From positions 1,123,701,244-1,123,765,243 of the forward strand of contig OY856412.1 of NCBI GenBank assembly GCA_963693085.1: a stretch of DNA of 64,000 bases. Direction: 5' to 3'. The position numbers and the translations under genes are program-made. Shown in pieces: positions 45,956 through 56,306 of the stretch. Within the stretch, counting starts at the first letter, position 1. The number at the start of each line of letters is the position of its first letter. Source of the DNA: Alisma plantago-aquatica (lineage: Eukaryota > Streptophyta > Magnoliopsida > Alismatales > Alismataceae). The notes under the pieces were generated by a model, which worked only from the letters and a program-made list of their open reading frames with translations, searched no databases and was not told where the DNA came from.

Positions 45956-46005
45956 TGGTTGCTCCCCCCTAAGCTTGAAATCAGCAGTGTCCTCACTGCT
46001 TTAAT
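45956..46005 (-). other. Upstream polypurine-tract module of Athila-2
   Basis: On the minus strand GCAGTGAGGACACTGCTGAT leads into TTCAAGCTTAGGGGGGAGC (45961-45979). It duplicates the 3' module at 44881-44925. It lies about 45-70 bases after the 3' ORF stop. Confidence 0.7.
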
Positions 46006-46047
46006 CGAACTTATGGAGTTCACAACCGGATACCTGTCATGAATAGA

Positions 46048-47545
46048 TCAGAAAAGTGATCTGCCGCCTCCCTGCTCAGGGAAGAACTGACTAATGATGT
46101 CGGGGATGTCCATCGGTGTGACGGATGATTCTGGTTGCTACTGCTGGTGGTCCTGGGGCTGCTGGTGCTGGGGGAACTCATGTTGTGAAGCGTCTAGAGT
46201 TGTGGTCTCCTGGCGGGGGGGACTGGAAAGACTGCAGTGTAGGGTAGTGGCCTTGCGAGATGTTCCACGCATCCATCTGGTTGACCATATCATACATAGT
46301 TGAGTATTGTGCACTTAAATGGTCAAACCTGGTGTCGTACTGTGTGCCCATCTGGTCTAGGCGGGTGTCCATATGATCGAATCTCCGCTGCACGTAGCTG
46401 TAAAGGTGTTGAACATCTGGCGTTGTCTAGTTGTACTCAGTCTGAGTACCAGTGGACGGTGGCAGAGGGGTAGGGGCTCCTGGTGTAGGCCCTGGTGTAG
46501 AGTTGTTGGCACCCTGGGTGGGTGTCTCCTCATCAGTCTTTGGCTATAGCTCTACCTTCCAAGTAGCCTTGTTCTTGATGTCATTCCGACTTGCATCGGG
46601 GATTGTGATGAACTGCTTCTTTGTGATAAAAACCTTGAACTTGGATGTGTTGTTGCCATGTCTGGAGATCATACCGCAAGAGATGAGATAGTTGATATCG
46701 ACAAGGTTCTTCCCTGGTGCAGGTTCTAGGGAACCTACATCCAAACTGAGCTGCATAGCAAGGATGCTAATTAATCTGCCACACATGATGTCACCTGCCT
46801 CCCTTTTCTTTTGCTTTTTAGTGTCAAGAAGCTTGTTTACAATGTAGTATCCAGAACTTATTTTCTCATTTTGCACCAAACACCATAAGAAGAAAAGATC
46901 AGCCTTTCCCACAACACCTTGAGTTTCGTTCTTTGCAAAAGGTCCTGTGCTAAGAAGACGATGAATAACTCAGAAAATTGGATTGTGGATGCTAGAAGCC
47001 CGAGCATTCCTTGCTCTATGCACTGTATCAGAAGTGATCTCAAACCAGAACAGATCGCTATTGAAAGTGGGAGGATAATCAGTGTAACCGCCGAAGTTGC
47101 ATTTAAGCAAAGTGCAAAACCGCTCAAGATTCATAGAAAATGGTTTGTCCAAAAGGCGAAAACTGATATTCTGATAAGGGATGTTGCGGCGTTGTGGGTC
47201 ACTTTCAGCCTTGAAAGTAGTGAGAAACTCGTAGATAAGGCGGGGATAGGTCTTAGCAACCCGGGTGCAGAGATAGTGTAAACCCAAAAAGGTTAAGTGA
47301 TTGACTACCACATTTTTGAAACCCAGTTTAGTAAGGGCTTCATCGCACATGTACCGTGAAGGCAAAACACGCCTTGTGATGAGAAATTGGTAGTCGGAGT
47401 CTTCTTCGGGCTTGACCCTGAATTGAGTTGATGGTATAAATGTTGAAGGTGCTCGTGCGGAAGATCATGCTTCAATTTTGGGAGGTGGAGCAACAGTTGA
47501 GTGATATGCTGGGCGTCGACAGGACTTCTGCTTGATCGGTGCCAT
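46048..47545 (-). pseudogene. Athila-2 3' ORF (ATHILA ORF-1-like protein), about 500 codons with stops
   Basis: On the minus strand the ATG at 47545 begins MAPIKQKSCRRPAYHST. It continues LPSRYMCDEALTKLGFKNVV, TYPRLIYEFLTTF and NISFRLLDKPFSMNLERFC. Then come KADLFFLWCLVQNEKISSGY and GDIMCGRLISILAMQ. The C-terminus is proline-, glutamine- and serine-rich with a heptad-like segment (RRFDHMDTRLDQMGTQYDTR). This resembles the plant ATHILA ORF-1 family. Stops at four or five sites (for example near 47467, 46972, 46544 and 46430) are mostly CGA-to-TGA or CAG-to-TAG changes, and a small frame change is likely. There is no signal peptide or transmembrane helix. Function is unknown. It is flanked by palindromes upstream and a polypurine module downstream. 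Confidence 0.65.
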
Positions 47546-47556
47546 TGAATCTGTAC

Positions 47557-47665
47557 TAGTGCACGGTGTGTCTGGTTGATGCACGGCGTGCAGATATACT
47601 GTTCGTCTTCTTCAGACAGCCAAATGCACGGCATGCAGATTAAGTGCATGGCATGCACCTGTAGA
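47557..47665. repeat. GTGCACGGCGTGCA palindromes just upstream of the Athila-2 3' ORF
   Basis: Four copies of the LTR palindrome (GTGCACGGTGTGT, ATGCACGGCGTGCAG, ATGCACGGCATGCAG and GTGCATGGCATGCAC, near 47560, 47579, 47623 and 47643) lie within about 100 bases before the ORF start on the minus strand. Confidence 0.85.
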
Positions 47666-48308
47666 TTTGGGGCAAAAATCAAAATCTGCACAGACGGCTG
47701 CTAGGATGGCCAAGGTGGACGTTGGGGTCGGGATCTCGGCGCTGCAGTTGCTTCTTTGGATGTTGCGAGTTGCTAGCTGCTCGTTTTGTTGTTGTTGTGC
47801 TGAGAAGAGAAGAAAATGGTGGCGGAATGTAGCAGCTACTGCTACTGTTGGACGGCGTTGGCGGTAGCTCAGTGGCTGGATGTTGGTGTGGAGCTACTAC
47901 TAGCTGGGAGAAACACGGCTAAAGCTCGGCGGATTGGTAGGAGGCGATGGAGTTGCGGATGACGGTGCGACTGTGATCTGCTAGCTACTTTTGAGAAGAA
48001 GGGTGGCGGTAAGATGGCTAGCGGCTGATGGCTGTGCAGACGGAGCTGCTGTTAGATTGGAGAAGAAAAGCAGCAAGATGGCGGCGTCTCAAACGGAGAA
48101 AGGAGACAGAGTTTCACACGGCGGCCAGCTGGAGGTGCACGGTTGCTGAGGAAGAAGAAGGTGCGTGTACGGCTGGCATAACGGCGTGCGTTCTCTCTAG
48201 CTCTGGTCGGCGGTGGTTTCATGGCTGTAAGGGTCGGGGTGCATGGCTCTAGGGTTGGAGTGATTAGGTCATGCACTCCGGCCCTTTTTGTCTAAACTTT
48301 ACTTAAAA
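47666..48308. other. GC-rich non-coding spacer of Athila-2
   Basis: This stretch is rich in GCTGCT, GGCGG and GATGGC runs and carries overlapping low-complexity frames on both strands, none with a family resemblance. It separates the palindromes near the ORF start from the 72-bp array. Confidence 0.45.
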
Positions 48309-48812
48309 GTGCACGGCGTGCGCTTTTGTAAAGTTTAGTTTTAAACTTCTTCCTTGCGTCCAGTTGCACGTCGTGCGTTTTGTATATACACGTCGTGCGA
48401 GTTTCCAGAAACTACAAAATTCTATTGCCCAGGTGCATGGTGTGTGTTGTGACGATACACGCCGTGTCTGTTTCCAGAAGTTTTACAGAATTCTCGAAGA
48501 CCAGGTACACGCCGTGCATATATTAAATGCACGACGTGCACGTTTCCAAAGAGTTGCCAAACTTTTTATTTCCCAGATGCACGCTGTGCGTCTTGATAAT
48601 GCACGGCGTGTTAGTTTCCAGAAAATTTCCCGACCTTCAAATCTCCAGCTACACGGTGTGCGTTTTCTCCGTGCACGCCGTTCGAGTTTCCAAAAAATTT
48701 TCTGCAGATCCCGCATACCAGGTGCACGGCGTGCAAAGTAAAAATGCACGACGTGTCAGTTTCCAGAACTTTTTCGTTGTATTTTGTATTGAAGTGCACG
48801 TCGTGTCTTCAA
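48309..48812. repeat. 72-bp tandem array with two palindromes per unit (Athila-2)
   Basis: Units begin near 48361, 48430, 48500, 48572, 48645, 48718 and 48791, spaced 69-73 bases. Each contains a CCAGGTGCACGCCGTGCGT-like palindrome, a second ATGCACGACGTGC-like palindrome about 20 bases later, and GTTTCCAGAA. An isolated copy lies at 48309. The array sits between the pol end (about 49016) and the 3' ORF. Open frames on both strands (RRARFQ and similar) follow from the repeat. Confidence 0.9.
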
Positions 48813-49015
48813 AAGACAAGCCGTTAACTTTGCGATTTCTGCAGAAAATTGCAGTCAGTCAGCAGTAAACTATGACGGATTGAGTAGAAATCAACTCTAG
48901 ATTATTACATTCATCCATGACATGCTTATTAATGAGATTAAAGAGTGTTTTTGATTCGAAAAACTTAAAAGAAATCTATCCTAATGTGGGGTCAACTCCC
49001 ACGAGGTCCTCCATT

Positions 49016-50410
49016 TAGAGTCCGGAGTAAGACTTCTTCTAAAACATTAGGCATCTTGGAGGGAGCAAGAAGCTCCTTTCTCCACTTCTTCTCCGCTAGA
49101 GTAGTGTTTGCAATGTTGTCCATTGACTTTGAAGGTTCCATCTTTGCCTTAGAGTTCTACAGCTCCATATGGAAAAATCTTGAGTACTAGGAACGGACCG
49201 GACCACTTGGATTTCAACTTTCCTGGAAAAAGCTTCAATCTGGAGATGAATAACAATACTCTATCTCCTTCTTGGAAGTCTTTCCTGCGAATTCTTTTAT
49301 CATGCCAAACTTTTGTTCTTTCTTTATACAACTTTGCATTCTCATATGCATCAAGATGAAGTTCTTCAAGCTCCTGCAGCTGCAACAGACGTTTTTCTCC
49401 TTCTCTCTTCATGTCGAAGTTCAAGAACTTAATTGCCCATAAAGCGCGGTGCTCTAATTTGAGTGGAAGGTGACACGATTTGCCATAGATCAGCTTAAAT
49501 GGAGTAGTCCCAATGATGGTTTTGTAGGCTGTGCGACATGCCCAAAGTGCGTCATCTATCTTTAATGCCCAATCTTTCCTTGAACTAGAGACAGTATTTT
49601 CAAGGATGTTCTTCAATTGCCTATTTGAAATCTCTACTTGCCCAGATGTTTGGGGATGATAGGGCGTAGAGATTTTATGAGTCACACCATACTTAGAGAG
49701 AAGATTGTTGAATTGTTTTTCAGCAAAGTGTGTACCTCCGTCAGAAATAACGGCACATGGAACTCCAAATCGAGGGAATATAATATTTTGAAAAATCTTA
49801 ATTACAGATTTGCCATCCGGTGCTTGGGTTAGAATGGCTTCAACCCACTTAGATACATATTCACAAGCAACAAGAATGTATTGATATCCGCATGAAGATG
49901 GGAATGTTCCCATGTAGTCCACTCTCCATACATCGAACACCTCAACCTCTAAGATAGAGTTGAGTGGCATGTCATCGCGGAGAGATATGTCTCATGTTCT
50001 TTGGCATCTAGCACAAGATTGACGAATAGATTGACATCTTTAATTAATGTAGGCCAATAGAAACCAACTTGAAGTATTTTTGCAGAGGTCTTTCCTCCTC
50101 TAAAATGGCCTCCATAAGGAGAGGCATGGCAATCAACAATGATGTTTGGGACTTCCTCTTCAAAAACACATCTCTGGATTAGCCCATCACTTCCATGCTT
50201 GAATAGCAACGGGTCATCCCAGTAATAGAATTTTACATCATGAAAGAATTTCTTCTTTTTTTGATATGTCAAATCCGGAGGTAGCTGTCCAGTAGCAAGA
50301 AAATTAGCAATGTCTGCAAACCATGGTGCTTGAATGGATGGCAATGTGTAGAGTTTTTCAATAGGCAAATGATCCTCAATTGGCAATAGATCTCCAGCCT
50401 CCGTGGTCAA
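49016..50410 (-). pseudogene. Athila-2 integrase, one frameshift
   Basis: The N-domain has the histidines in CHASPYGGHFRGG (about 50130) and the cysteines in CARCQRT, which falls in a second frame because of a shift near 50025. The core has D in VDYMGTFP, D in [14 protein letters not shown] and E in [17 protein letters not shown], all present. The C-terminal part ([20 protein letters not shown], then [15 protein letters not shown]) is intact to a TAG near 49187, and coding-like sequence runs on to about 49016. The 273-codon frame 49149-49970 covers the whole catalytic core. It inserts cDNA into the genome. It is disabled only by the frameshift and a stop. Confidence 0.88.
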
Positions 50411-51424
50411 TCTATAGAGGTGATCAGCAACACTATTCTCGGTACCATTTTTGTCTCGGATTTCAAGATCAAACTCTTATAGGAGAAGTATCCAGCAAAT
50501 AAGGCGTGGTTTGGCATCTTTTTTATTCAGCAAATACTTAATGGCAGCATGATCAGTGGATACAATCACCTTTGATCCTACTAAGTACTGTCGGAACTTG
50601 TCAAATGCATATACAATTGCAAGCATTTCTTTCTCTGTGGTTGCATAGTTGATTTGTGCTTCATCGAGAGTTTTGCTGGCATAATAGATGGCATGGATTT
50701 TCTTGTCTCTCCGCTGTCCCAAAACAGCTCCCACTACATAATCACTTGCATCGCACATGAGTTCAAAGGGAGAATCCCAATCTGGAGGTTGGATAATTCG
50801 GGCTGAAATGAGAGCCTCTTTGATCTTGGAAAAGGCTGCTTTGCAATCATTATCAAACACAAATTTTGTAACCTTTGCAAGAAGGGAACACAACGGCTTT
50901 GCAATTTTTGAGAAATCTTTAATGAATCTTCTGTAAAAACCTACATGTCCTAAAAAGCTGTGAATGTCTTTTACTGAAGATGGAGTAGACATTTTCTCAA
51001 TTGCTTCGACCTTTGCCCTGTCCACTTCAATACCCTTGTTAGATACAACATGTCCTAGTACTACACCGGATTGTACCATAAAATGGCACTTCTCCCAGTT
51101 TAGTACTAGGTTAACCTTTTTACAGCAGGCTAAGACTAGTGACAGGTTCAATAAACATTGATCAAAAGAATCGTCATACACGCTAAAATCATCCATAAAA
51201 ATCCCCATTATGTTTTCAATAAAATCGGAGAATATGGCCATCATGCACCATTGAAAAGTAGCGGGAGCGTTACAAAGACTAAACTGCATACGGTGATAAG
51301 CATATGTTCCATAAGTACATGTAAAAGTGGTATTTTCTTGGTCGGGAGGGTAGATGGGAATCTGAAAAAAATCCGGAATACCCGTCCAAGTAACAAAAAT
51401 AAGAGTGACTGGCAAGACGTTCAA
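50411..51424 (-). pseudogene. Athila-2 RT palm/thumb and RNase H
   Basis: The frame begins within RT at [20 protein letters not shown], then [13 protein letters not shown] and the catalytic FMDDFSVY (about 51172-51195). The thumb ([20 protein letters not shown]) and RNase H ([37 protein letters not shown] and [11 protein letters not shown]) follow. A TAA at about 50475 (LLL-stop-EFDLEI, from CAA) interrupts the RNase H end. All recognised catalytic residues are kept. Confidence 0.9.
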
Positions 51425-53219
51425 GTATCAAATCAATGAAAGGCAACGGAAAATGATCTTTGCGGGTTGCCTTATTCAAATGTCGGTAATCAATACACAT
51501 ACGCCAGCCGGTAACCATGTGTGTTTGTATTAACTCATCATTGTCTCCTTTGATGACAGTTGCACCCCCCCCCCCCTTTTTAGGTACCACATGAATGGCA
51601 CTAACCCAGGGGCTGTCACTTATTGGATAGATGATTCTAGCGTCAATTAACTTGAAAATTTCTTTCTTTACCACCTCAAGCATATTTTGATTTAAACATC
51701 TAGGTGGTTCAACAATTGGTTTATCATCATCTTCCATATTTATTCTGTGCATACAAATTAAAGGATGAATGCCTTTTATAACTTCTATGGAATAACCAAT
51801 GACATCTTTGTACAAACGCAATTCGGCAAGCAATTTATTTTCTTGATCATCGGTTAATTCATTATTTATTATAACAGGAGATGTAGAATTTGGGTCAAGA
51901 AATGCATACCTTAGCCCAGGTGGAAGGGCTTTTAGTTCTACCTTTTTGCTTGTTGTACTTTCATCAACTTTATCTTCAACAAGTGGAGCATCTTCATTAA
52001 TAGTTGTTGCTTTAGAAATAGAAAGTGCTCTAGAAATTTCAGAATTATTGAATTTAGTTGCATCATCATCATAAAGATTAACCATAAAATCACCATCATC
52101 TTCATTATCATTTTCAATAGGATCAACAATATCAAGCAAGCATATTTCTTCAACACGTGCGGGTGCTTTCATAGCTTCATAAATAGTGAATTCCATAGCC
52201 TCTTTCCCAACACGTAAAGTGAGCTTCCCTTCCCGAACATCAACAAGACATTCGGCAATCCTCAAGAATGGCCTCCCAAAAAGAACGGGGTTGGAAGGAA
52301 CTTCCGCCATGTCAAGAACAATAAAATCACAAGGTATATATAATTTCTCAATTTGTACAAGTACATCTTCCACCATACCTTTTGGATATTTAATAGAGTG
52401 ATCAGCTAATTCAATAACCATCCTTGTGGGCTTCAAATCCCCAAGATCTAATTCTTGCCATAAGGTAAATGGAATGAGGCTAATACTCGCACCGAGATCT
52501 ACTAAACCTTTATCAAAAGTGGTGCCATTAATCTTGCAAGGCAGTGTGAATGCTCCCAAATTATCAATCTTTTGAGGAAGATGATTTTGAATAATAGAAC
52601 TTACTCGTTCAGAAAGAATTACAGTTTCTACTTGATCAACTTTCCTTCTTTTAGCCAGAATGTCTTTTAAGAATTTAGCATAAGAAGGCATCTCAGCAAT
52701 AACTTCAGCAAAAGGAAGGTTTACATGCAATTTGTTGATTATGTCCATAAATTTCCTGAATTTCTGGTCTTCCTTCTTATTGGCTAATCTTTGAGGAAAG
52801 GGTGTTGTAGCTTTGAAAGAAGGTGGTATTGCAGATTTACCTTTCTCCTTGTTGCAATTTGGAGTGTTGTCCTCTTCTTCAACAGTTTGCTTCTTGTTCT
52901 TCTCCTCAGATGGAGAAGGTCTTTCAATCTCATCTCCGCTTCTTAAGATAATTGTGTGAGCTTGCTTCCTTGGGTTTACTTCCGGTTGGCTTGGAAGAGA
53001 ACCAGATTGTGGAGTCCTTTGTTGATTTAAAGCTTGTTGTGCTATTTGGTTTTCCAACATCTTGGTGTGAGTGGAAATTCCATCCACTTTTACATAAAGT
53101 TGCGCAATAGCATCTTTTAAAAGCTTGTCATTTCCTCAGAGTTCATCATTCTGTTGCATATGTGTCGATATGAATTTCTCCATCATAGCTTCCAGAGAAG
53201 AACCTTGGGGTTGTTGTGG
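51385..53219 (-). pseudogene. Athila-2 protease and RT N-terminus (one frame of about 600 codons)
   Basis: The long minus-strand frame (53087 down to 51279) starts inside the gag-pol linker. It contains the protease motif DLGASISLIPF (about 52490), ELADHSIKYPKGMVEDVLVQ, NPVLFGRPFLRIAECLVDVR, then RT blocks ARIIYPISDSPWVSAIHVVP, KKGGGG, GWRMCIDYRHLNKATRKDHF and YLDGYSGF. It leaves frame at a seven-T run (51365-51371), where six would keep RT in phase. A 12-base C run (51565-51576) encodes the glycine stretch. Two in-frame stops (near 53217 and 53138) separate it from gag. Confidence 0.9.
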
Positions 53220-54488
53220 CTATTGATAACCCCTATTTTTGAAACCCGACGGATTTCCTTGACGGTTTACATGTTGCTGTTGTTGTTGTCCTTGCTGGAA
53301 ATTTTGAGTGTTGCTTGCATTCTTGTAAGAGAAATTAGGATGATCTCTCCGTCCCGGATTGTATTGGTTGGAATAAGGATTGTATTGCTTATTCCCTTGC
53401 ATCCCAACCGCATTAACTTGTTCAAAATTTCCTTCCATTACATTAGGGACAAAACAAGAAGAAGTATGTTCTACATTACCACAAGCTTCACACGTTGCTT
53501 CAGCAGATTGAATTGGCAGAGTGGTCATCTTCTCAAATTTTTGTGTAAACACATCTAGCTTTGCAGCAATAAGATCAACAACATCTATGGTGTGTTTTCC
53601 TCCTTGTTTTCCGGTTGAAGAGCTTGCTGTAGAGGTTGATTTTGCTCCTCTATCTCCTCCCCATTGGCAGCGATTGAGTGATATGTCTTCAATGATATCA
53701 TAAGCCACTCTATAAGACTTGGTCATTAATGCACCACCAGCTGCGACATCTAGAGTCAACTGGGTATTGTAAAACAGTCCATTGTAGAAAGTTTGCAGCA
53801 GGAGCCAGTTTGTTAAACCATGGTGCAGGCAAAGGCGTTGAAGATCCTTGAACCATTCCCATGTATCATATAAGGTTTCTCCTTCACGTTGGGAGAAATT
53901 TGTGAGCTGGTTCCTCAAGTGGGATGTCTTGCTTGGCGGAAAGTACTTTGCAAGGAAAACATTAAGGAGTTGATCCCAACTTCTAATAGACTTCTTGGGA
54001 AGAGACAAAAGCCACACCTTGGCTCTATCTCTTAAGGTGAAGGAAAATAACATAAGTCTAATTCCATCAGTAGATACTCCATTAATCTTGAAACTATTCT
54101 GATATTCCAGAAATTCTGCAATATGAAGACTTGGGTCTTCATTGGCTGTACCCCCAAAACGATTTTGCTGTATCATTTGCATCATAGAAGGGGCAATTGA
54201 AAAGTTATTTGCTTCCACAGCAGGAAAGTCAATGGCTCCACAAATGTTTGTGGCAACCGGCATCGCGAAGTCTTTTAAAGGACGATCGTCCTCCATGGCT
54301 GAAATGCTTGGTGTAGCTACTGCAGAAGATGAAGAAGATGGTGGTGGTGATGATGGCGGTGGTGACGGTGAAGTACCTCCAAATAGTGATTGTTCCACTC
54401 TTCTTGTTCTCCTCAAACTTGAAAGAGTTTGCTCTATTTCAAGGTCTAACAAAGCAGATGTTTGGAGACCTCATTGTGAACGATGCAT
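53220..54488 (-). pseudogene. Athila-2 gag, nearly intact
   Basis: The likely ATG is at 54488, with a TGA (from CGA) at codon 6. The open part from 54452 has 410 codons. It shows the LDLEIEQTLSSLRRTRR start, the capsid (NNFSIAPSMMQMIQQNRFGG, RLMLFSFTLRDRAKVWLLSL, WDQLLNVFLAKYFPPSKT and LYDTWEWFKDLQRLCLHHGL), and a zinc knuckle, C-x2-C-x4-H-x4-C (CEACGNVEHTSSC). A glutamine/asparagine-rich tail (PYSNQYNPGRRDHPNFSY, FQQGQQQQQH) follows. It ends at a TAG (from CAG) near 53217, beyond which the gag-pol frame continues. It forms the particle shell and binds RNA. Confidence 0.9.
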
Positions 54489-54614
54489 ACAACCTGAAAA
54501 ATAACAAGAGAAATTAAGAACACACTAAGAGGTATATGGAGATTTGAAAATGATGAATGATGGTCTAGTCTCAAATACTAAGTAGTACTTATTACTCCAA
54601 TCAAATTACCGTAG

Positions 54615-54646
54615 CTCCCTAGCAATGGTGCCAAAAACTTTTTGGC
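54615..54646 (-). other. Athila-2 primer binding site
   Basis: On the minus strand GTTTTTGGCACCATTGCTAG follows the 5' LTR end. It is a slightly decayed Athila primer site (TTGGCGCCGTTGCCGGGGA). Confidence 0.85.
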
Positions 54647-56306
54647 TGTTTACACTAACGAGTTTCAATCCAATTAAAGGATAGTTTACTCAAATTAACC
54701 AAACTCCACAAGTATATGAAGGTAGTATAGTCAAAGGTCGAATACAAGGAGATTAGCTAACTTAATTGAGCGTAACAGTACTAAAGTTCGACAATCTAGA
54801 CCGATTTTAAAGAGTAGAGAAGATTTGTTCTAAAAGCATAAAACTCAGATTTTAACTACAGGAATTTCATATTCTAATTAGCAAGAAAGAACCACTAAGG
54901 AAGTTCAATTTCAGAAAGTTAAGGAATCATGGACATTAGGATTTCACTCACATATCATAGCAATCAAGAGAACAAAATAATTTCAACATACATAAGATCA
55001 TGTTTCAAGGAAAAGTTGTGCTATATTTCACCTCCCGGTGTAAATGCAACGATCATAACTCAAAACAACACTCTCGTGTATGAATTTCGTTTATGATCAC
55101 AAACAGTTCCTCAACTCATTCCTCTCTACTCTCATAGAAGAAGAAGAGTTGCCAAGAAGAACACCTCAATACATTCCTACTTGTTTTCTCAAACTAAGCA
55201 AGAAGGCAGAAAATATGCATATAAGGTGGCCAACAATACATGCAAGAAAAAGAGTAAACTGGTACTTTCATGGTAATGAAACAAGAACAAATGCATTTAG
55301 TACGAAATTACTTGTTCTATACATGCTATGACATGGGAGTTACTCTCCCATGCCCAAGAAAAAGGAGTCTACTCGTCCATAATAAAGTACAGCAGATTTG
55401 CTACAGAATTTTCAGTTCTAGACATGGTTTAGAAGGGAAAAGACAAAGAGAACTGAAGATGTAACCACAAGAAGAAAGAATTCCGGCTTGAAGACAAAAT
55501 TCCCCTTTTTAGCTGCTCCAAGTCGAACTAACTCCTCTCCCAAGAAGCTGCTCAGAGTTGGGGAAACTTGGCTGCACCTTGAAGAAGACAAAAGAGAAGT
55601 GGAGAAGAAGAAATGGTCTCTTTATGCAAGAAACCACTTTCGATTCCTCCAAATTCGTCTTCCTCTGCTCTCCTCTGGCTCTAGGACAAGAGAAACTCTT
55701 CAAATGACCGAACGTAACTGTCCCTTGGCTTCCCTCTTTGTTTTAAAATTGTATTCTGAATTTTTGATTTCTGAAACTGCCAGGTGCAGTTGGCATCAGG
55801 CTGATCTGTGCACGGCGTGCACCGAGGAATTGCACGCCGTGTGACTTTCCAGAACTTTTCTTCAACAATTTGTGTTCCAGGTGCACGCCGTGCATCGATG
55901 TGCACGTCGTGCGTTCGTCTTCTGTACATTCTGGAATCTCGCACGCCATGCATTTTCTCCGTGCACACCATGCATTCTCTTGGCTGAACAGACCGGATTT
56001 TCTCTAGAAAGTGACACGCCGTGCATTTTGGTTTGCACGTTGTGCACTTTACTGCTTCAGCGAACCAGTCTTTTTTCTGGAATGGTGCACGTCATGCATC
56101 TGAGTTGCACGCCGTGCATTCTTCTGTTTCAGTAGAAATGACATCCGAATTCATTTATTTTTGTGGCAATTCTGCGAAACAAGTTATGGGATAAGTAGAA
56201 TGACAAAAAGATGGCAAAACTAATATGAAAGAGACTGAATTAGATCAGAAAGAACCAAATTTGTGTGTGATAACATGTGAAAAGATGATATATAATTCAC
56301 ACAACA
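54647..56306 (-). mobile_element. Athila-2 5' LTR
   Basis: This matches 43215-44880. On the minus strand it starts TGTTGTGTGAATTATATATC at 56306 and ends near GTAAACA at 54647, a few bases before the primer site. The two LTRs differ by scattered substitutions and by gain or loss of whole palindrome copies. This copy lacks a 20-base block after GCCAGGTGCA near 55786 and has an extra ATGTGCACGTCGTGCGT near 55896. Confidence 0.9.
55800..56125. repeat. GTGCACGNCGTGCAC palindrome cluster in the Athila-2 5' LTR
   Basis: Ten copies occur (near 55806, 55829, 55880, 55897, 55938, 55959, 56011, 56031, 56084 and 56105). They are the same family as 44355-44695 and 47557-48812. Open frames on both strands here follow from the repeats. 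Confidence 0.9.

Noticed and set aside
48309..48812. CRISPR-like array
   Set aside because: The repeats are degenerate and palindromic, spacers are themselves repeated, there are no cas genes, and the window is a plant genome.
48364..48868. Cysteine/arginine-rich frames in the 72-bp array
   Set aside because: They are generated by the near three-divisible repeat, occur on both strands and have no start context or homology.
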